From: Agriotes lineatus | Lineage: Eukaryota > Arthropoda > Insecta > Coleoptera > Elateridae | Assembly (NCBI GenBank): GCA_940337035.1 | Contig: CALNHX010005275.1 | Coordinates: 1-64,000, forward strand | Direction of reading: 5' to 3' | DNA: 64,000 nt | Part shown: piece after piece, positions 45,331 through 55,889 of the stretch | How the letters are laid out: each line of letters begins with the position of its first letter | How positions within the stretch are numbered: the first letter of the stretch is position 1 | Notes under the pieces: model-generated | What the model saw: the letters and a program-made list of their open reading frames with translations, nothing else | Database searches by the model: none | Told to the model about the DNA's origin: nothing | Translations under genes and position numbers: made by a program

Positions 45331-45789
45331 TAGTAAAGCCATAAATCGCAATAACTCGTTGTCAACAGTTAGCGTAAGAATTCCAAAGAAAGGAAACTCG
45401 CCCATAAAATTAAACAGTGCGTGCAATAAAAATTCTTGAAGTGCGAGCAGTTAGCTTAAGTGCCATTTGAAAACTTTCGAGCTAAAGAGGTAAAAACGAC
45501 TAATGTCAAAAAGTGATTTGTACGACGGAATACAAAAGAGAGAAACTCTGTAAACGTCCACGAGTTCCTGCAAACAAAAGCGAAAAGGAATGCTCAAATC
45601 TGACGAACACTTTCCTAAATAAGAAGCGAAAGTGGACGAACAATACGGCAGTAAAACTGCAGCTTCAAAAATCGAAAGTGAATGTCCAGTGGGTGCATCA
45701 TAAAACTCCAACCCTTGTGCGCGCTAGTGAAAGTGTGTCGACCCTTTTGCCCAATAGATACAATACCATTGTTGTCACTAGAATAGAAA

Positions 45790-46442
45790 ATCCTTTTTGT
45801 ATATTGTGTAAATTGTGTAACATGGGTATATAAACCAGAGCGATGGGGTTGAAGGGAGGCATTGCATACCAGGTCTTCGCCTGTTAAACCACTTTGGTTA
45901 AACAGACACGCAAAGAGTCAAATCCTCGATGCGTTTGATATCAATCTCATACTTAGTGGAACATTTGCTTTGAATGTTTCCACGGGCCAAGTGTCAGATC
46001 CACAACCGCCCATACGTATGCCTGATTAAACAGACCTATTCGCTCTGCACTTGTAGTAATATAAAAAGCTAATCCGCACATTTAATTTTATGTCTGTAAT
46101 CCGTTGCGTTAAATAAAGAATATTAAAAGTGGTGGAGTTATTCGTGTGTGTAATTTCTAACAAACACCGTAACCAACCCACTTTATTGGTGACCCCTGAT
46201 AACGAATATCAGCAGTGTTTTCGCCGGGTAAACCCACCTTATTGGTGACCCCGGACTAAGAACATCGTAAAATAAACAAATCAGTCCTCAGTGTTATGTA
46301 CCTCGAATTCATCCTAAATTGGTGATTCTCGACTACGAACTACGCAAAAACAGCATAAATTAGACGATTAAAAACTCGCGTTCGCGACCGGGTAATCGGT
46401 AAACAGTGAATTAAAATTAAGTGAAGTCCGCTACGACAATTT
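45790..46442 (+). mobile_element. Gypsy element 5' region: LTR end, primer-binding sites, leader
   Basis: Upstream of gag lie a TATATAA box (45828), an AATAAA signal (46114) and a duplicated primer-binding-like block: CCCAC(T/C)TTATTGGTGACCCC ending at 46196 and again at 46252. TGGTGACCCC is the start of tRNA-Trp primer sites known from avian retroviruses, so the primer here may be the same tRNA, though the match stops after about ten bases. The LTR start could not be fixed because the 3' LTR is absent. A short unexplained ORF lies at 45513-45833. Confidence 0.5.
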
Positions 46443-46446
46443 CACG

Positions 46447-47241
46447 ATGGAAACAGAAGGCAACATATCTGTCACTACCAACAGCGAATCAACAACCAGT
46501 TCAGTCGACAGGACTAACATCAGAGTACCTCCATTTTGGCCAACAAAACCTGCACTGTGGTTCGTACAACTAGAAGGACAGTTTGCCCTCAACAACATTA
46601 CGCGAGATACCACCAAATATTATTACGTAAGTGCTAATCTAGACAATAAATACGCGCAAGAAGTCGAAGACATTCTCACCAACCCGCCACGTCAAGACAT
46701 GTACGAGACGCTCAAACAGGCTCTAATTAAGCGCCTATCCACTTCTCGCGAGCAGAAGATAAAACAACTTCTAGAGCACGAGGAAATAGGCGATCGCACA
46801 CCGTCCCAATTTTTGAGGCATCTCACGAATTTAGCAGACGGCGAGGTACCAGAGAACTTCATACGCACATTATGGATCGCGCGACTTCCAGATAGCATGC
46901 AAGCTATCCTGATGACGCAATCAAGCAGCAACCTCCAAGCCGTGTCCACTTTGGCAGACAAAATTGCCGAAATCACCCCCAGGACGTTCCAGGTGGCATC
47001 CACTGCTTCTCGCGGCGACGACGAAAAAATCAATCAACTGTGCAAGCAAATTGCTGAATTATCCCAGCAAGTAGCACGGATGAGCCGGGAAAAACAGCCG
47101 CGAAGCAACAGCACACAACGGTACCGTTCCAGGTCGCAATCTTCGTCGCGAATCTGTTGGTACCACCGCCGATTTAAAGACAATGCAACGAAATGCACTC
47201 AGCCGTGCCACTACCAAAAAAACGATCAGGGGAGTTCGTAA
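46447..47241 (+). CDS. gag: Ty3/gypsy-type Gag protein
   Basis: A 264-residue open frame. Residues 27-40 (VPPFWPTKPALWF) and the following LEGQFALNNI...TKYYYV are the hallmark start of the Gag of insect gypsy-group elements, which forms the particle that packages the RNA. The central region (ALIKRLSTSREQKIKQLL and FLRHLTNLADGEV) is the capsid-like part. Near the C terminus CWYHRRFKDNATKCTQPC is a variant zinc knuckle with Cys and His ligands. The start ATG at 46447 is the first in frame after the leader. The frame overlaps the pol frame by 49 bases, with a slippery site before its stop. It is intact, whereas pol is cut off downstream. Confidence 0.92.
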   Translation: METEGNISVTTNSESTTSSVDRTNIRVPPFWPTKPALWFVQLEGQFALNNITRDTTKYYYVSANLDNKYAQEVEDILTNPPRQDMYETLKQALIKRLSTSREQKIKQLLEHEEIGDRTPSQFLRHLTNLADGEVPENFIRTLWIARLPDSMQAILMTQSSSNLQAVSTLADKIAEITPRTFQVASTASRGDDEKINQLCKQIAELSQQVARMSREKQPRSNSTQRYRSRSQSSSRICWYHRRFKDNATKCTQPCHYQKNDQGSS

Positions 47242-47873
47242 ACGCGGCACATGACTCCTTGTCTAATAATCGCCGCCTATTTCTAACGGATATGTCAACT
47301 AAATGGCTTTTTCTTATTGACACAGGGGCGGATTTGTGTGTATTGCCGAGAACATTTATAAAAGGACCGCGTGCGCGTACCGAGTACGAACTTAGCGCGG
47401 TAAACAACTCGGTAATTAGTACATATGGACATATAGTGTTAAATTTAGATTTTAAGCTGAGGCGAACATTTTCGTGGAAATTTGTCGTCGCAGACATCGA
47501 CAAGCCGATAATTGGCGCAGACTTTCTCAGCCACTTCGGTTTACTTGTTGATATTAGAAACAAGCGCCTAATAGACAATGTAACGCAGCTGAAAGCAATC
47601 GGTGTAGTGCGGGAGTGTGTATCGCCACAAATAAAAACAATTTCCGGCGACTCGGCTTTCCATAAGCTTCTAGCGAAGTTCCCGGACATCGCGCGTCCGT
47701 CAGTTCTGCCTAAGAAAATAAAACATGCCACTACACATCGAATAATTACGTCAGCTGGACCTCCTGTCACGTGCAGGCCTAGAAGACTCCCACCGGATAA
47801 GTTACATGCAGCTAAGAAAGAGTTCCAGTTTATGCTCGATCAAGGAATAGCTCGCCCATCCAAAAGTAATTGA
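47193..47873 (+). pseudogene. pol: Ty3/gypsy Pol: protease and start of reverse transcriptase, truncated
   Basis: The frame lies -1 to gag. It has the aspartic protease signature LIDTGADLCVLP (catalytic Asp at residue 43 of the open frame) and the second motif IIGADFL (residues 106-112), followed by a linker and the first part of reverse transcriptase (PPVTCRPRRLPPDKL, then a KEFQFMLDQGIARPSKS segment). It ends within the conserved RPSxSxW motif, exactly where the 3.17-kb DNA transposon begins. The catalytic YxDD, RNase H and integrase are absent, and the sequence right of the transposon is not gypsy either. The element is dead. Confidence 0.92.
47217..47223 (+). promoter_or_regulatory. Gag-pol -1 frameshift slippery heptamer
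   Basis: A AAA AAC is positioned in the gag frame as the last base of CAA, then AAA and AAC, 16 bases before the gag stop. This is the canonical X XXY YYZ site. Shifting -1 here enters the protease frame directly. A run of seven A occupies 47216-47222. Confidence 0.8.
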
Positions 47874-47881
47874 AGACACAA

Positions 47882-48144
47882 GTGGATGAAGGGTCTATGT
47901 AACATTTTTGTAAAAATTGAGTTTTTTACATGGATGAAGGATTTAAGTACACAAAATTCCTTCTAGCTACATTAAATATTATTTTGGTGATAAATATCTG
48001 ATTTAGAAGTTGATAAAGGATATATGTACAGTTGAGGTTCGCAAGCAGTTAGTGGTTAAAGGGTCTATGTTGATAGCTGCGCACATAGATCCTTTATCCG
48101 CTTTAAGACTAGTTAAAATGTGTACATATATCCTTCATCCCTTG
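47882..48144. repeat. Subterminal repeats of the 47872-51042 transposon, left side
   Basis: Related motifs occur at 47882 (GTGGATGAAGGGTCTATGT), 47931 (TGGATGAAGGATTTAAGTAC), 48011 (TGATAAAGGATATATGTAC) and 48052 (GTGGTTAAAGGGTCTATGT), with inverted ones at 48083 (ACATAGATCCTTTATCC) and 48122 (GTACATATATCCTTCATCC). On the right side one is at 50821 (TTGATAGAGGATTTATGTAC) and one in the terminal TIR. Such clusters are often transposase-binding sites. Confidence 0.75.
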
Positions 48145-48331
48145 ACAAGAAAAAATATTCTTTGAATGGTCTGTCACATGAACCCCTAAAGTAAGGTTAT
48201 GTTTACGTGTAGTTTAATGGTACCTACTGCATTGTACGTTCAGCGTGTGTGTGTATACTCGTTTGTTAAAAGGATCTGTTATAATAAATTATTATTGTGG
48301 GTGTTAGCACACACAAATATTATCTTAAGAT

Positions 48332-50372
48332 ATGTCAGCAAGAGGCAGACTTATGGTTGAACTTGCAAGGAAACAATTTAAGGCTAATTCGGGTAAGTAG
48401 TTTTCAATTTTCATAGACCATGTTTTTTGCAAAGTACACGTACCTTTCTATGAATAAGTGAGGTTCGCAGGTGTACATAAATTAAAATAGTTATAATAAA
48501 TTATTATAATAATGTTTGATAATAATTTTTTAAGAAATCGGAATTCAATGTGAGTTGCCTAACCTCACTCCAGGTAACTAAATAGCTTGGAGGCTGTTAT
48601 TCATTATTTTTTTGTACAATTGAAGGAATCATTTATATCGTTGTTTTAAGCCTCACGTTTTTACAGATTTTTCTCCTGGTGATTCTTCTAGTGACCAATA
48701 CTCTCCACACAGTTCAGAAGAAGACAGCTCAGAACACAACAGTTCAGAAAGCTACCACTCAGAAAAAGATAGTAATATTTTGACAGCAGCTACTTCGGCT
48801 GAGGGCTTAGAAGCAAATGATAATAATTTAGAAGTAACTGTCCCTCACATAACTGCAGAAGATACCTACTTTTCTGAGGTAACTTTAAGAACTAACACTG
48901 AAAACTTACTGGAAAGAAATGAAAACCAAATTAAAAAAGCAAAAGTTGATATAGTTAAGAAAAAGTTATTCAATTTACCTGAAAAAATCTCGAGGGTAAG
49001 ACAAAGGCGGCCAGAAACATGGAAGAGAAAAAAATCGGCTATATCTAGAGAACGCGGCCAGGATTATATTTCACAAAAAGGAAAGCAAATCTCAGCTAAG
49101 GTCCCAGAACAGGGATCATTATGTAAGAAAAACTACTGCAGACTTAAGTGCAGCGACCTGTTTGATGAGAAGGATAGAGCAGAAATTTTCCGAAAATATT
49201 ACGCTCTTGATATAAACGCTAAGAACTCTTTGCTTTTCAAATCAATTTCAATAAAACCTGTCAAAAGGCATAGAAAAAACATTTTGAAACCAAAAACTTC
49301 TTCATTCACCTACACATTGACCAATAAACAAAGAGTTTTTACTGTGTGTAAGACAGCTTTTTGTTCGTTATTCCAAATTTCGAATAAAAAAGTTCAAATT
49401 ATACAGAACAAACTGAACTCGGGCACTTCGGCTCCTTCTCCGGATAGAAGAGGTCATCATGAAACAAGACCTCATAAAATTTCAAATGAAGTTGTTGATT
49501 ATATCAAAGCACATATAAAATCATTCCCGGCAGAACAGTCACACTACTCAAGAAATAAAAATGCTAATAAAATGTATTTATCCCCACTTTTGAATATTTC
49601 AAAAATGCACAAACTGTATTTAGAGCACTGCCAAGATAATAAACTGCATAAGAAGTTTTTGGTTTCCAAAAGCTTCTATTCTACCATTTTCTCACGTCAT
49701 TTCAATTTGTCTTTCGGCCAACCTAGAAGTGATACGTGCAGTACCTGCGACGCCGGTCTAAATACTGCGGAACATAAAGAAAATTACAGATTTGCATTTG
49801 ATCAACAAAAACGAGATCGGGAGTTTGCACATGCCAATTCTGGTGTATGTTATTTGACAATGGACCTTCAGCAAATGATGCCCCTCCCAAAACTTACAAC
49901 ATCGAAGGAGTTCTATCTCCGTCAGATGTGGTTTTATGATATCGGGGTGCACACTATTACTTCTTCTGGTGACAAGCCCTACTTTTTCACGTGGACGGAA
50001 GATATTGCTACCAAGGACAGTTTGGAGATAGGTAGTTGTCTTCATACTTTCATACAACTTCTAAATGGTGGAAGTGAAAAAATTCAGCATCTTATAATTT
50101 GGTCGGATTCATGCGCTGGTCAGAATAAAAATTTTAATCTAATATGCCTTTATCAGTACCTGATTTATAAAGGATATGTTAAAATCATCGACCATAAGTA
50201 TCCAGAAGTGGGACATTCATTTCTGGACTCTGACAGAGATTTTGGTCGAATAGAAAATTGGTTAAGGAAGACAGAAACAGTTTATATACCTGACCAATAC
50301 CGTGATGTCATAAAATCGTCTAGCAGCAAAAACTCTGTTGTCAATATGGAGAATCATTTTAAAAGTAGTTAA
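48332..50372 (+). CDS. Two-exon transposase-like gene, exon 1 + exon 2
   Basis: Exon 1 (48332-48392) encodes MSARGRLMVELARKQFKAN and ends S|G before a GTAAGT donor. Exon 2 begins after TTTTTACAG at 48667 and is open to a stop at 50370, giving 588 residues. The frame crosses 48780 without an ATG, so that point is not the start. The N-terminal third is Ser/Glu-rich then Lys-rich. A Cys pair (SDTCSTCDAGLN, about 49729) may bind zinc. LTMDLQQMMPLPKL at 49855, IIWSDSCAGQNKN at 50094 and SDRDFGRIENW at 50229 place acidic residues at the spacing of an RNase H-like core: Asp at 49863, 50106 and 50238 (or Glu 50253). Insect proteins with the same MDLQ / SDSCxGQNKN / DRDFxxIE order are numerous. Function as a transposase is inferred from TIRs and the acidic triad; I know no experiment. 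Confidence 0.72.
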
Positions 50373-50718
50373 TAAGAAAAAAAATACTATAGAAGAAAAG
50401 GTAAATCTGAGAGACAGTATAAAGTGGATACGGGTGGACGAGTATGGAAGCTATTATTATAAAGATACGTTAGATGAAAATACCCCATTTCTTAAAGTGG
50501 ATATGTTGAAAAGAGGACACAGAAAATTAGAGAAAGAAGAATATAAGTTGGAGTTGATTAGAAATAAGAACAATCCTTTGTCAGCAGAAAAAATTGCTAA
50601 CTTGAAACAGCAAATAAAATATGTTGATGAAGAATACAGATATTTTTACGAGAAGGTGACAGGTTACGAGACAGAGAATGGGAACAGTAGTAGAAATGTG
50701 AAAAGAAAAACAGTATAA
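50373..50718 (+). pseudogene. C-terminal part of the transposase-like gene, +1 frame
   Basis: The preceding frame stops at 50370-50372, but the neighbouring frame (open from 50338) goes on with KKKNTIEEKVNLRDSIKWI, YYYKDTLDENTPFLKVDML, KRGHRKLEKEEYKLEL and PLSAEKIANLKQQIKYV, the normal C-terminal region of this protein group. The change of frame lies between about 50345 and 50372 in an A-rich stretch, so it is either a one- or two-base mutation or a sequencing error. If corrected, the protein would be about 700 residues. Confidence 0.65.
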
Positions 50719-51046
50719 TGAAGAACAACATGCTATTTTCAGTGAATTCTTATACACTTATTGTAACAAAAATCCATTATCCATTTTGTCTTTTCATTTT
50801 TAGCATAAGTACTTGTTCAGTTGATAGAGGATTTATGTACTTTTGAATTTTGTTTTTTCAAAAACTATGTGATTTTTTGCATTTATAATATGTAGGATAA
50901 ATGTAATAATAAAATGTCGATCTACTAGAAAAAGAAGGTTTTTGTATCTACCCAAATAAAAAACTACCAAACCAAAAACTTTCAACCAATTATCTCAAAA
51001 TTATCTACTTGTTACTTAGACCCGTCATCCACTTGTGTCTTCAATT

Positions 51047-51530
51047 ATTGTTTGAAGATTTTTGTTATTTATATTATTGAGAATTTTAAGCACCTCATAG
51101 AAGTTTTTTGATGTCTAATACTATTATAAATGTTTGATCAAACTTATTAACATTTGAATTATTATCAGTTCTGCACTAACACTGTCCTTCACCCTGTTTA
51201 ATATTAAAAGAAGTTATTATTTGATTCCACTTTCCTGGATGGTACACTTCAAATATTTTGTCAATTACGTTCATTACCAGTATAATTAATTGCAGCAGTT
51301 ACATAAATATATTCCTTGACTGATACTTACGTAAGAATAATTTTATTTATCAATTAACAGTTATTAATATTATGTTAAAAACTTGTTTGACTACTATTAA
51401 GTATTCTTAATTTTAATTCACGTGTTGTTTTTAACGCTGAAGAAAGTAATAAATAAAAAATTGCTAAAATGTTGGCGTTTGTAACGTAGTAGCCAAACGA
51501 ATTGCTCGCGATTTATTTTATTTTGAATTA
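51047..51530. other. AT-rich gap between transposon and LINE
   Basis: Does not continue the gypsy element and shows no ORF or named repeat. Confidence 0.4.
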
Positions 51531-51686
51531 GAGATGGCGTACACTGAGTAGCAGGTGTGTGGGTCGCTCTCTGAGTTTTGTTGCAAATTTAAGTGTTATA
51601 TTCGCCCTAATAGTGTTTATATCTTTATAGCTTGGAGCATTCGTACATCAAGGTCTAAATGATATTAAAATCAAATCTCGTCGGTA

Positions 51687-52199
51687 ATGGGATGCGACCA
51701 AGGTAAATTAGTTACCACCATAAGTGATTTTGAAAATAAATTCCAAGAATCCATCAACTCCTTTAAATTAGAATTGAGCAATCTACAAAAACTTGTTACT
51801 GCTCAACAAAATGATTTGGGAAATATTAAACAAGACAGACGGGCTAAAGTGCTTGTTGTTAATGGCATTGAAGAGAATGAGAAGGAAGACGTTCTTAATG
51901 TTGTGGTTAACCTTATAAATTAGAAGGTCAAAATTCCTATTTCGACTGTAAATATGGATAACTGCTATCGAATGGGGAAAAAGCGTAGCCAAGATAATAA
52001 ACCTAGGCTCGTTGCAATCAAATTCGTCAACAAATGGATGAAGTCTAAAGTGTTTGGCGCTAAGGAAAATTTAAAAGGAAGTGGTGTCGTGATCAATGAA
52101 TTACTCTCACACGATAATCGTAATTTATTCCTAAAAGTGCGAGAATTTTTGAATAATTTGAAGAAACTTATTAAATCGGTAACCGATCTAGGTCAGTGA
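51687..52199 (+). pseudogene. LINE ORF1 protein, one in-frame stop
   Basis: A CR1/jockey-type ORF1: residues 10-50 look like a coiled coil (FENKFQESINSFKLELSNLQ, KLVTAQQNDLGNIKQ), followed by KVLVVNGIEENEKED, the start of an RNA-recognition-like fold, then past a TAG at 51921-51923 in the same frame NCYRMGKKRSQDNKPRLVAI, FVNKWMKSKVFGAKENLKG and SGVVINELLSHDNRNLF. This protein binds the LINE RNA. The C-terminal end ...VTDLGQ is early for the family, suggesting a second break. The first ATG, at 51687, follows a ~150-bp leader. Confidence 0.82.
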
Positions 52200-52480
52200 T
52201 AATATGGATTGTTGATAATATAACTATAATGTTACGAATCTAGCCTTAATTTCACATTCTCTTTTGTGACTTTTAAACATTCTCGAAATCATTGCACATT
52301 GTGAGGAAATATATTTTACCATTTTTATAGGTACTTGTTTAGGTTATTTTATTTCATTGTTTAATTTTTCTAATTGATACAGACCTACTTTGAGTTAATC
52401 ATATTGATAGACTTTTTTTATTAATTTAAAGTACAATCTTAATTTGACATTAATAAATCTACCTAACTACTTGTTTAATC

Positions 52481-54075
52481 ATGCAAAAGGTTTTACGGGC
52501 TGGCCATCTTAATGCTCGTTCTTTAGTTGCACATTTTGCTGAAATAAAAACTACAATCTTACATCATAATTTTGATATATTTGCTATAAGTGAAACATGG
52601 CTCAAAAGTAATATAAGAAATGATGTAATTGAGGTACCTGGTTATGTTTTTGAAAGAATAGATCATGGGGGTAATGTTAGAGGCGGAGGAGTTGGTATTT
52701 GCATAAAAAACAATACAAAATATTCCCTTATTCCAAGTGTTAGAAATTGAACAGATATGGTTGAAGATTTTACTTTTAAATCTGAGCGCTGCGCTTTTGC
52801 CCTACTTTATAACCCTGATGAAAGTTACCATAAATATTTTTTGAACATTTTGAAACTGCAGTATCCTCAATTCAACCTACAGTTGATTATATTTTTTGCC
52901 CTGGTGATTTTATTGTTGATCTTTTAGGTATTAATAGTTCGGCTTGCGAGTTAGTAGTAAACACCTTTGAAGGCCTTGGGTTGAAACAACTGATAAATCA
53001 GCCAACTCGAATTACTTTTCTGAGAGCTACTGTTTATGACTATTTAGTAACTTCTGAAGACCAAATTATATCTAATGTGGAAGTCACGCATATTCCAGAA
53101 ATAGGGGATCATGAAATGATTGTATTTAGTATTAATTTTAAAATAAATACAAATGCACCTAGATTTGTCACTTGTAGAAACTTCAAAAATCTAAACTGTA
53201 ATCAATTTAATAATGACTTACAATCAATTCCATGGAATGTGATATACGAGTTGAATGATGTAGTTAGTAAAGTAGAATTTTTAACAAATAATATCATTAG
53301 TCTTTAAGACTTACATGTTCTTTTTCAATGTTTCAGAATCACAAAAAAGTATGCTTCTTGGTTAACTGACGGACTCAAACCTATGATGTGTGATAGGGAT
53401 AGAGCTTTTAAATTGTTTAAGACAACTAAAAGTAACAATGATTGGAAACATTATAAACAATTACGCAACTTAGTAACTGTAACCAATAAAAAGGAAAAAA
53501 GAGCCATGTTAAATTCAGCTTAAAAATCGTAACGATACGGATATATCTATAATAAATGGGATGTAAATGAAATTAATGAATATGTTTTAAATGCGGTCCC
53601 AAAATTAAATTCTGATTATAACACTAAGCATTCTTATGAGCACGCTATAAAAAGTTCTGTACAATCGTCTTTAAAGTTTCAGCCAGTGTCCGAAATTGAT
53701 GTTGTTAATATAATAAAAAGTATTAAAAGTAAAGCTGTTGGGCTAGACGGCATAAATATTCTTACCATAAATCTGTGTATTTTCTTCTACCTTACATTAC
53801 TCATGTTATCAACTTTTGTTTATCGCATTCTATATTTCCCAATTGCTGAAAAAAATCATTTGTAACTCCTTTACCTAAAGTTAATAATCCAACAAAGTTG
53901 CAACAATTACGACCGTTAAGTGTACTACCAATTCTATCAAAGATTTTGGAAAAAGCCATCAACACTCACACAAGTGCATATAAACAAGAACTCTATAATA
54001 CCTGCATGTCAATCTGGCCATAGTTGCGCATCTGCGCTATTTAAAATAACTGGCGATACAATGACTGCTCTTGAT
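52481..54075 (+). pseudogene. LINE ORF2: endonuclease and truncated reverse transcriptase
   Basis: From 52481 the frame reads HLNARSLVAHFAEIK, IFAISETWLKSNI (the catalytic Glu of the apurinic-type endonuclease) and RGGGVGICIK; a stop at 52748 breaks it. From 52981 the next frame gives INQPTRIT and EIGDHEMIVFS, the His at the end of the endonuclease. From 53340 WLTDGLKPMMCDRDRAF, SIKSKAVGLDG and PLSVLP-like RT segments follow with further breaks, up to SGHSCASALFKITGD near 54060, where the LINE stops short of its catalytic FADD box. Several frameshifts and stops; the 3' half is lost. Confidence 0.88.
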
Positions 54076-54353
54076 CAATGTAAATTAACTGCATTAACAT
54101 CTTCATCGATAGTCTTTTCTACAACTTCATCTTCGTCTTTATTTAATATATTTTCAGTCGCTTCCTCTATTACAGTCATTTCCACACTTTCTTCAGTCTC
54201 TTCTCTATTTGCTATGTTCTCATTTTCCTTACTATTATTACCTTCCGAGTATATTTTGTAGCTGGCTAAGCTAATGCCTCCATAATTTTCGCTTTTTTTA
54301 AATATAGTTGCGTCAATGAATACATAAAACAGGCAATCTTCGGAAGTCCTCAA
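54075..54353 (-). CDS. Acidic 92-residue ORF at the truncation point, unknown
   Basis: The minus-strand frame is unusually acidic in its C-terminal half (ENENIANREETEESVE and NILNKDEDEVVEKT), which is atypical of random AT-rich ORFs. Its N-terminal codons run into the inverted repeat of the neighbouring foldback element, and its 3' end abuts the truncated LINE. I do not recognise a family. It may be a captured host exon fragment or a relic of the autonomous parent of the foldback element. Confidence 0.25.
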   Translation of the reverse strand: MRTSEDCLFYVFIDATIFKKSENYGGISLASYKIYSEGNNSKENENIANREETEESVEMTVIEEATENILNKDEDEVVEKTIDEDVNAVNLH

Positions 54354-55540
54354 GAACAGCTCTGATTTTGATGATTTAAAAAAAAATTTTTTTTTATATT
54401 CAAAATCAGAAACCTTTTGGAGCGGGGACGGAATGATTCATATTGTTTAAACAATATTTATAATATTTATGTAGAAAAAATTCAGTTTCATCTCTATTGT
54501 CAAAATGTTTTTCATATTTTAAGTCTAATATGAAAAATAATTATTTTTGTTAGTTTAGTATGGAAAATAATTGTTAAATTTTTTTTTAACAATAATTCAA
54601 TATTTACATCATACAAAAATACGTATGCGTTACGTGTAAACGCTACATATATTTGCTTCTGTTTTACGTTGTATTAGAAAGTTTGGCGTGTTATAGCACT
54701 ATACGAACAATAGAAATGGACTTTCTGTTATTTAAACGTATAGTTTAGATGAAAATTAAAATATCTTTTTTTGTACAAAAATTAATAAAAAAATTTCTAC
54801 AATTAAGTTTTCCTAATTTTTTTCCATAAATTAATTTGATCTCATTGTTACACAATAATAACTTTTTTTAAATTTCATTTAAAAAAGTAGGCTTTTCTTA
54901 ATTAATTTCAGTGTGTGAAGTGCCACTTTTTTTCACTCAGTGAAAAAAAGTGACACTGCTTTCAATTTAGGAATGAACGATTCTAATTGGACGTTTCCTT
55001 AGTTACCAATAGACGTTTCCTTAGTTACCAGAACTGACCAACGCACTTGACTAAAATGAAGCCAAATACAATTATATACAAAATAGGCTTGGATTTGAAT
55101 ATTTAATGAAATTTTAAAAATCTTATAGAAAACTCGTGTTAGCGTGCTTATTTTTCACGCGTGTGGAATATTAAACTCGGCTGTGCCTCGTTTAATAACC
55201 CTCCACACTTGTGAAAAAAAGTTGCACTTCTAAAACTTGTGGTCTAAAAAACGAATACTTAATTGTTTATAAAAAAAAATAATAAGAATTGTTTGTATAT
55301 TAACAACAATTATTTTCAATAGTAATATGAAAACATATCATAAATATCTCTTTTGTCCTCATTTTCAATGGATATGGTATATAAAAAAAATTTCTTGCAT
55401 AATTATACATATTGTTTAAACAATATAAATAATTTCGTCCCTGCTCCAAAAGGTTTCTGATTTCAAATATAAAAAAAACAAAATCGGAGCTGTTTCTGAG
55501 GACTTCCGAGAAAAGGCTTTATTGACGCGACTAATAGTGG
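54306..55540. mobile_element. Foldback element with ~160-bp inverted repeats
   Basis: GCGTCAATGAATACATAAAA, CGGAAGTCCTC, CAGAAACCTTTTGGAGC(G)GGGACG and ATTGTTTAAACAATAT at 54309-54463 are inverted at 55377-55530. The left arm includes an A9/T9 palindrome. The centre (54480-55370) has no transposase but includes a second hairpin (TTTTTTTCACTCAGTGAAAAAA at 54929) and GTGTGGAATATTAAACTCGG / AATAACCCTCCACAC. The ORF at 55542-55856 lies outside and is not a gene. Confidence 0.7.
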
Positions 55541-55889
55541 TTTGACAATGCTTGTATACTATTCATTGGAAATTTCACATTTTTCCCAGCACATGTTTTT
55601 TTTTTACATTAAATGTAGCAGTCTTAGTTTTAGGAATAACCTTCCATATTTTATAAGCTCTATATTGATATTGTTTATTCCAGTTGCTTCTTTGGTTTTA
55701 ATTTATTTTATAATTTCTTGTAGTTCTTGTCTAGCTATTGGATGTATATTCATATTTTCATATTTATTGCATCCTGTATTCACTGCGTCTTCTTTCCACC
55801 ATAAATATTTCGAATGTTCTATTCATCTTGTTTCCCTGATAATGTTTAAGTCTTAGAACCATCCGTGTACCAGATCAAGCTTCAAGGAG

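Larger units (their letters stand above)
47868..51046 (+). mobile_element. 3.17-kb DDD/E-like DNA transposon inserted in gypsy
   Basis: The left terminus GAAGACACAAGTGGATGA (47872) is inverted at the right terminus (to 51042); the 32-bp TIRs differ at two positions. AATT flanks both ends (47868-47871 and 51043-51046) and may be a 4-bp target duplication, but AATT is palindromic and the right flank is not gypsy, so this is not proven. Both ends carry extra copies of a motif like GGATNAAGGNTNTATGTAC. It contains one two-exon gene plus a frameshifted C-terminal part. Family name uncertain: the protein belongs to a widespread, poorly studied group of insect proteins that I associate with DDD/E transposases (Sola-like has 4-bp duplications), stated as inference only. 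Confidence 0.9.

Noticed and set aside
45513..45833. 106-residue ORF upstream of gypsy gag
   Set aside because: Lies in what is probably LTR or flank sequence; basic composition but no domain that I recognise.
46692..47770. Minus-strand ORFs of 113 and 198 codons across gag-pol
   Set aside because: Antisense shadows of gag and pol, which have clear motifs on the plus strand.
45790..47871. Endogenous retrovirus with an envelope gene
   Set aside because: Only gag, protease and the first part of reverse transcriptase are present; there is no sign of an envelope gene, so it is treated as an LTR retrotransposon.
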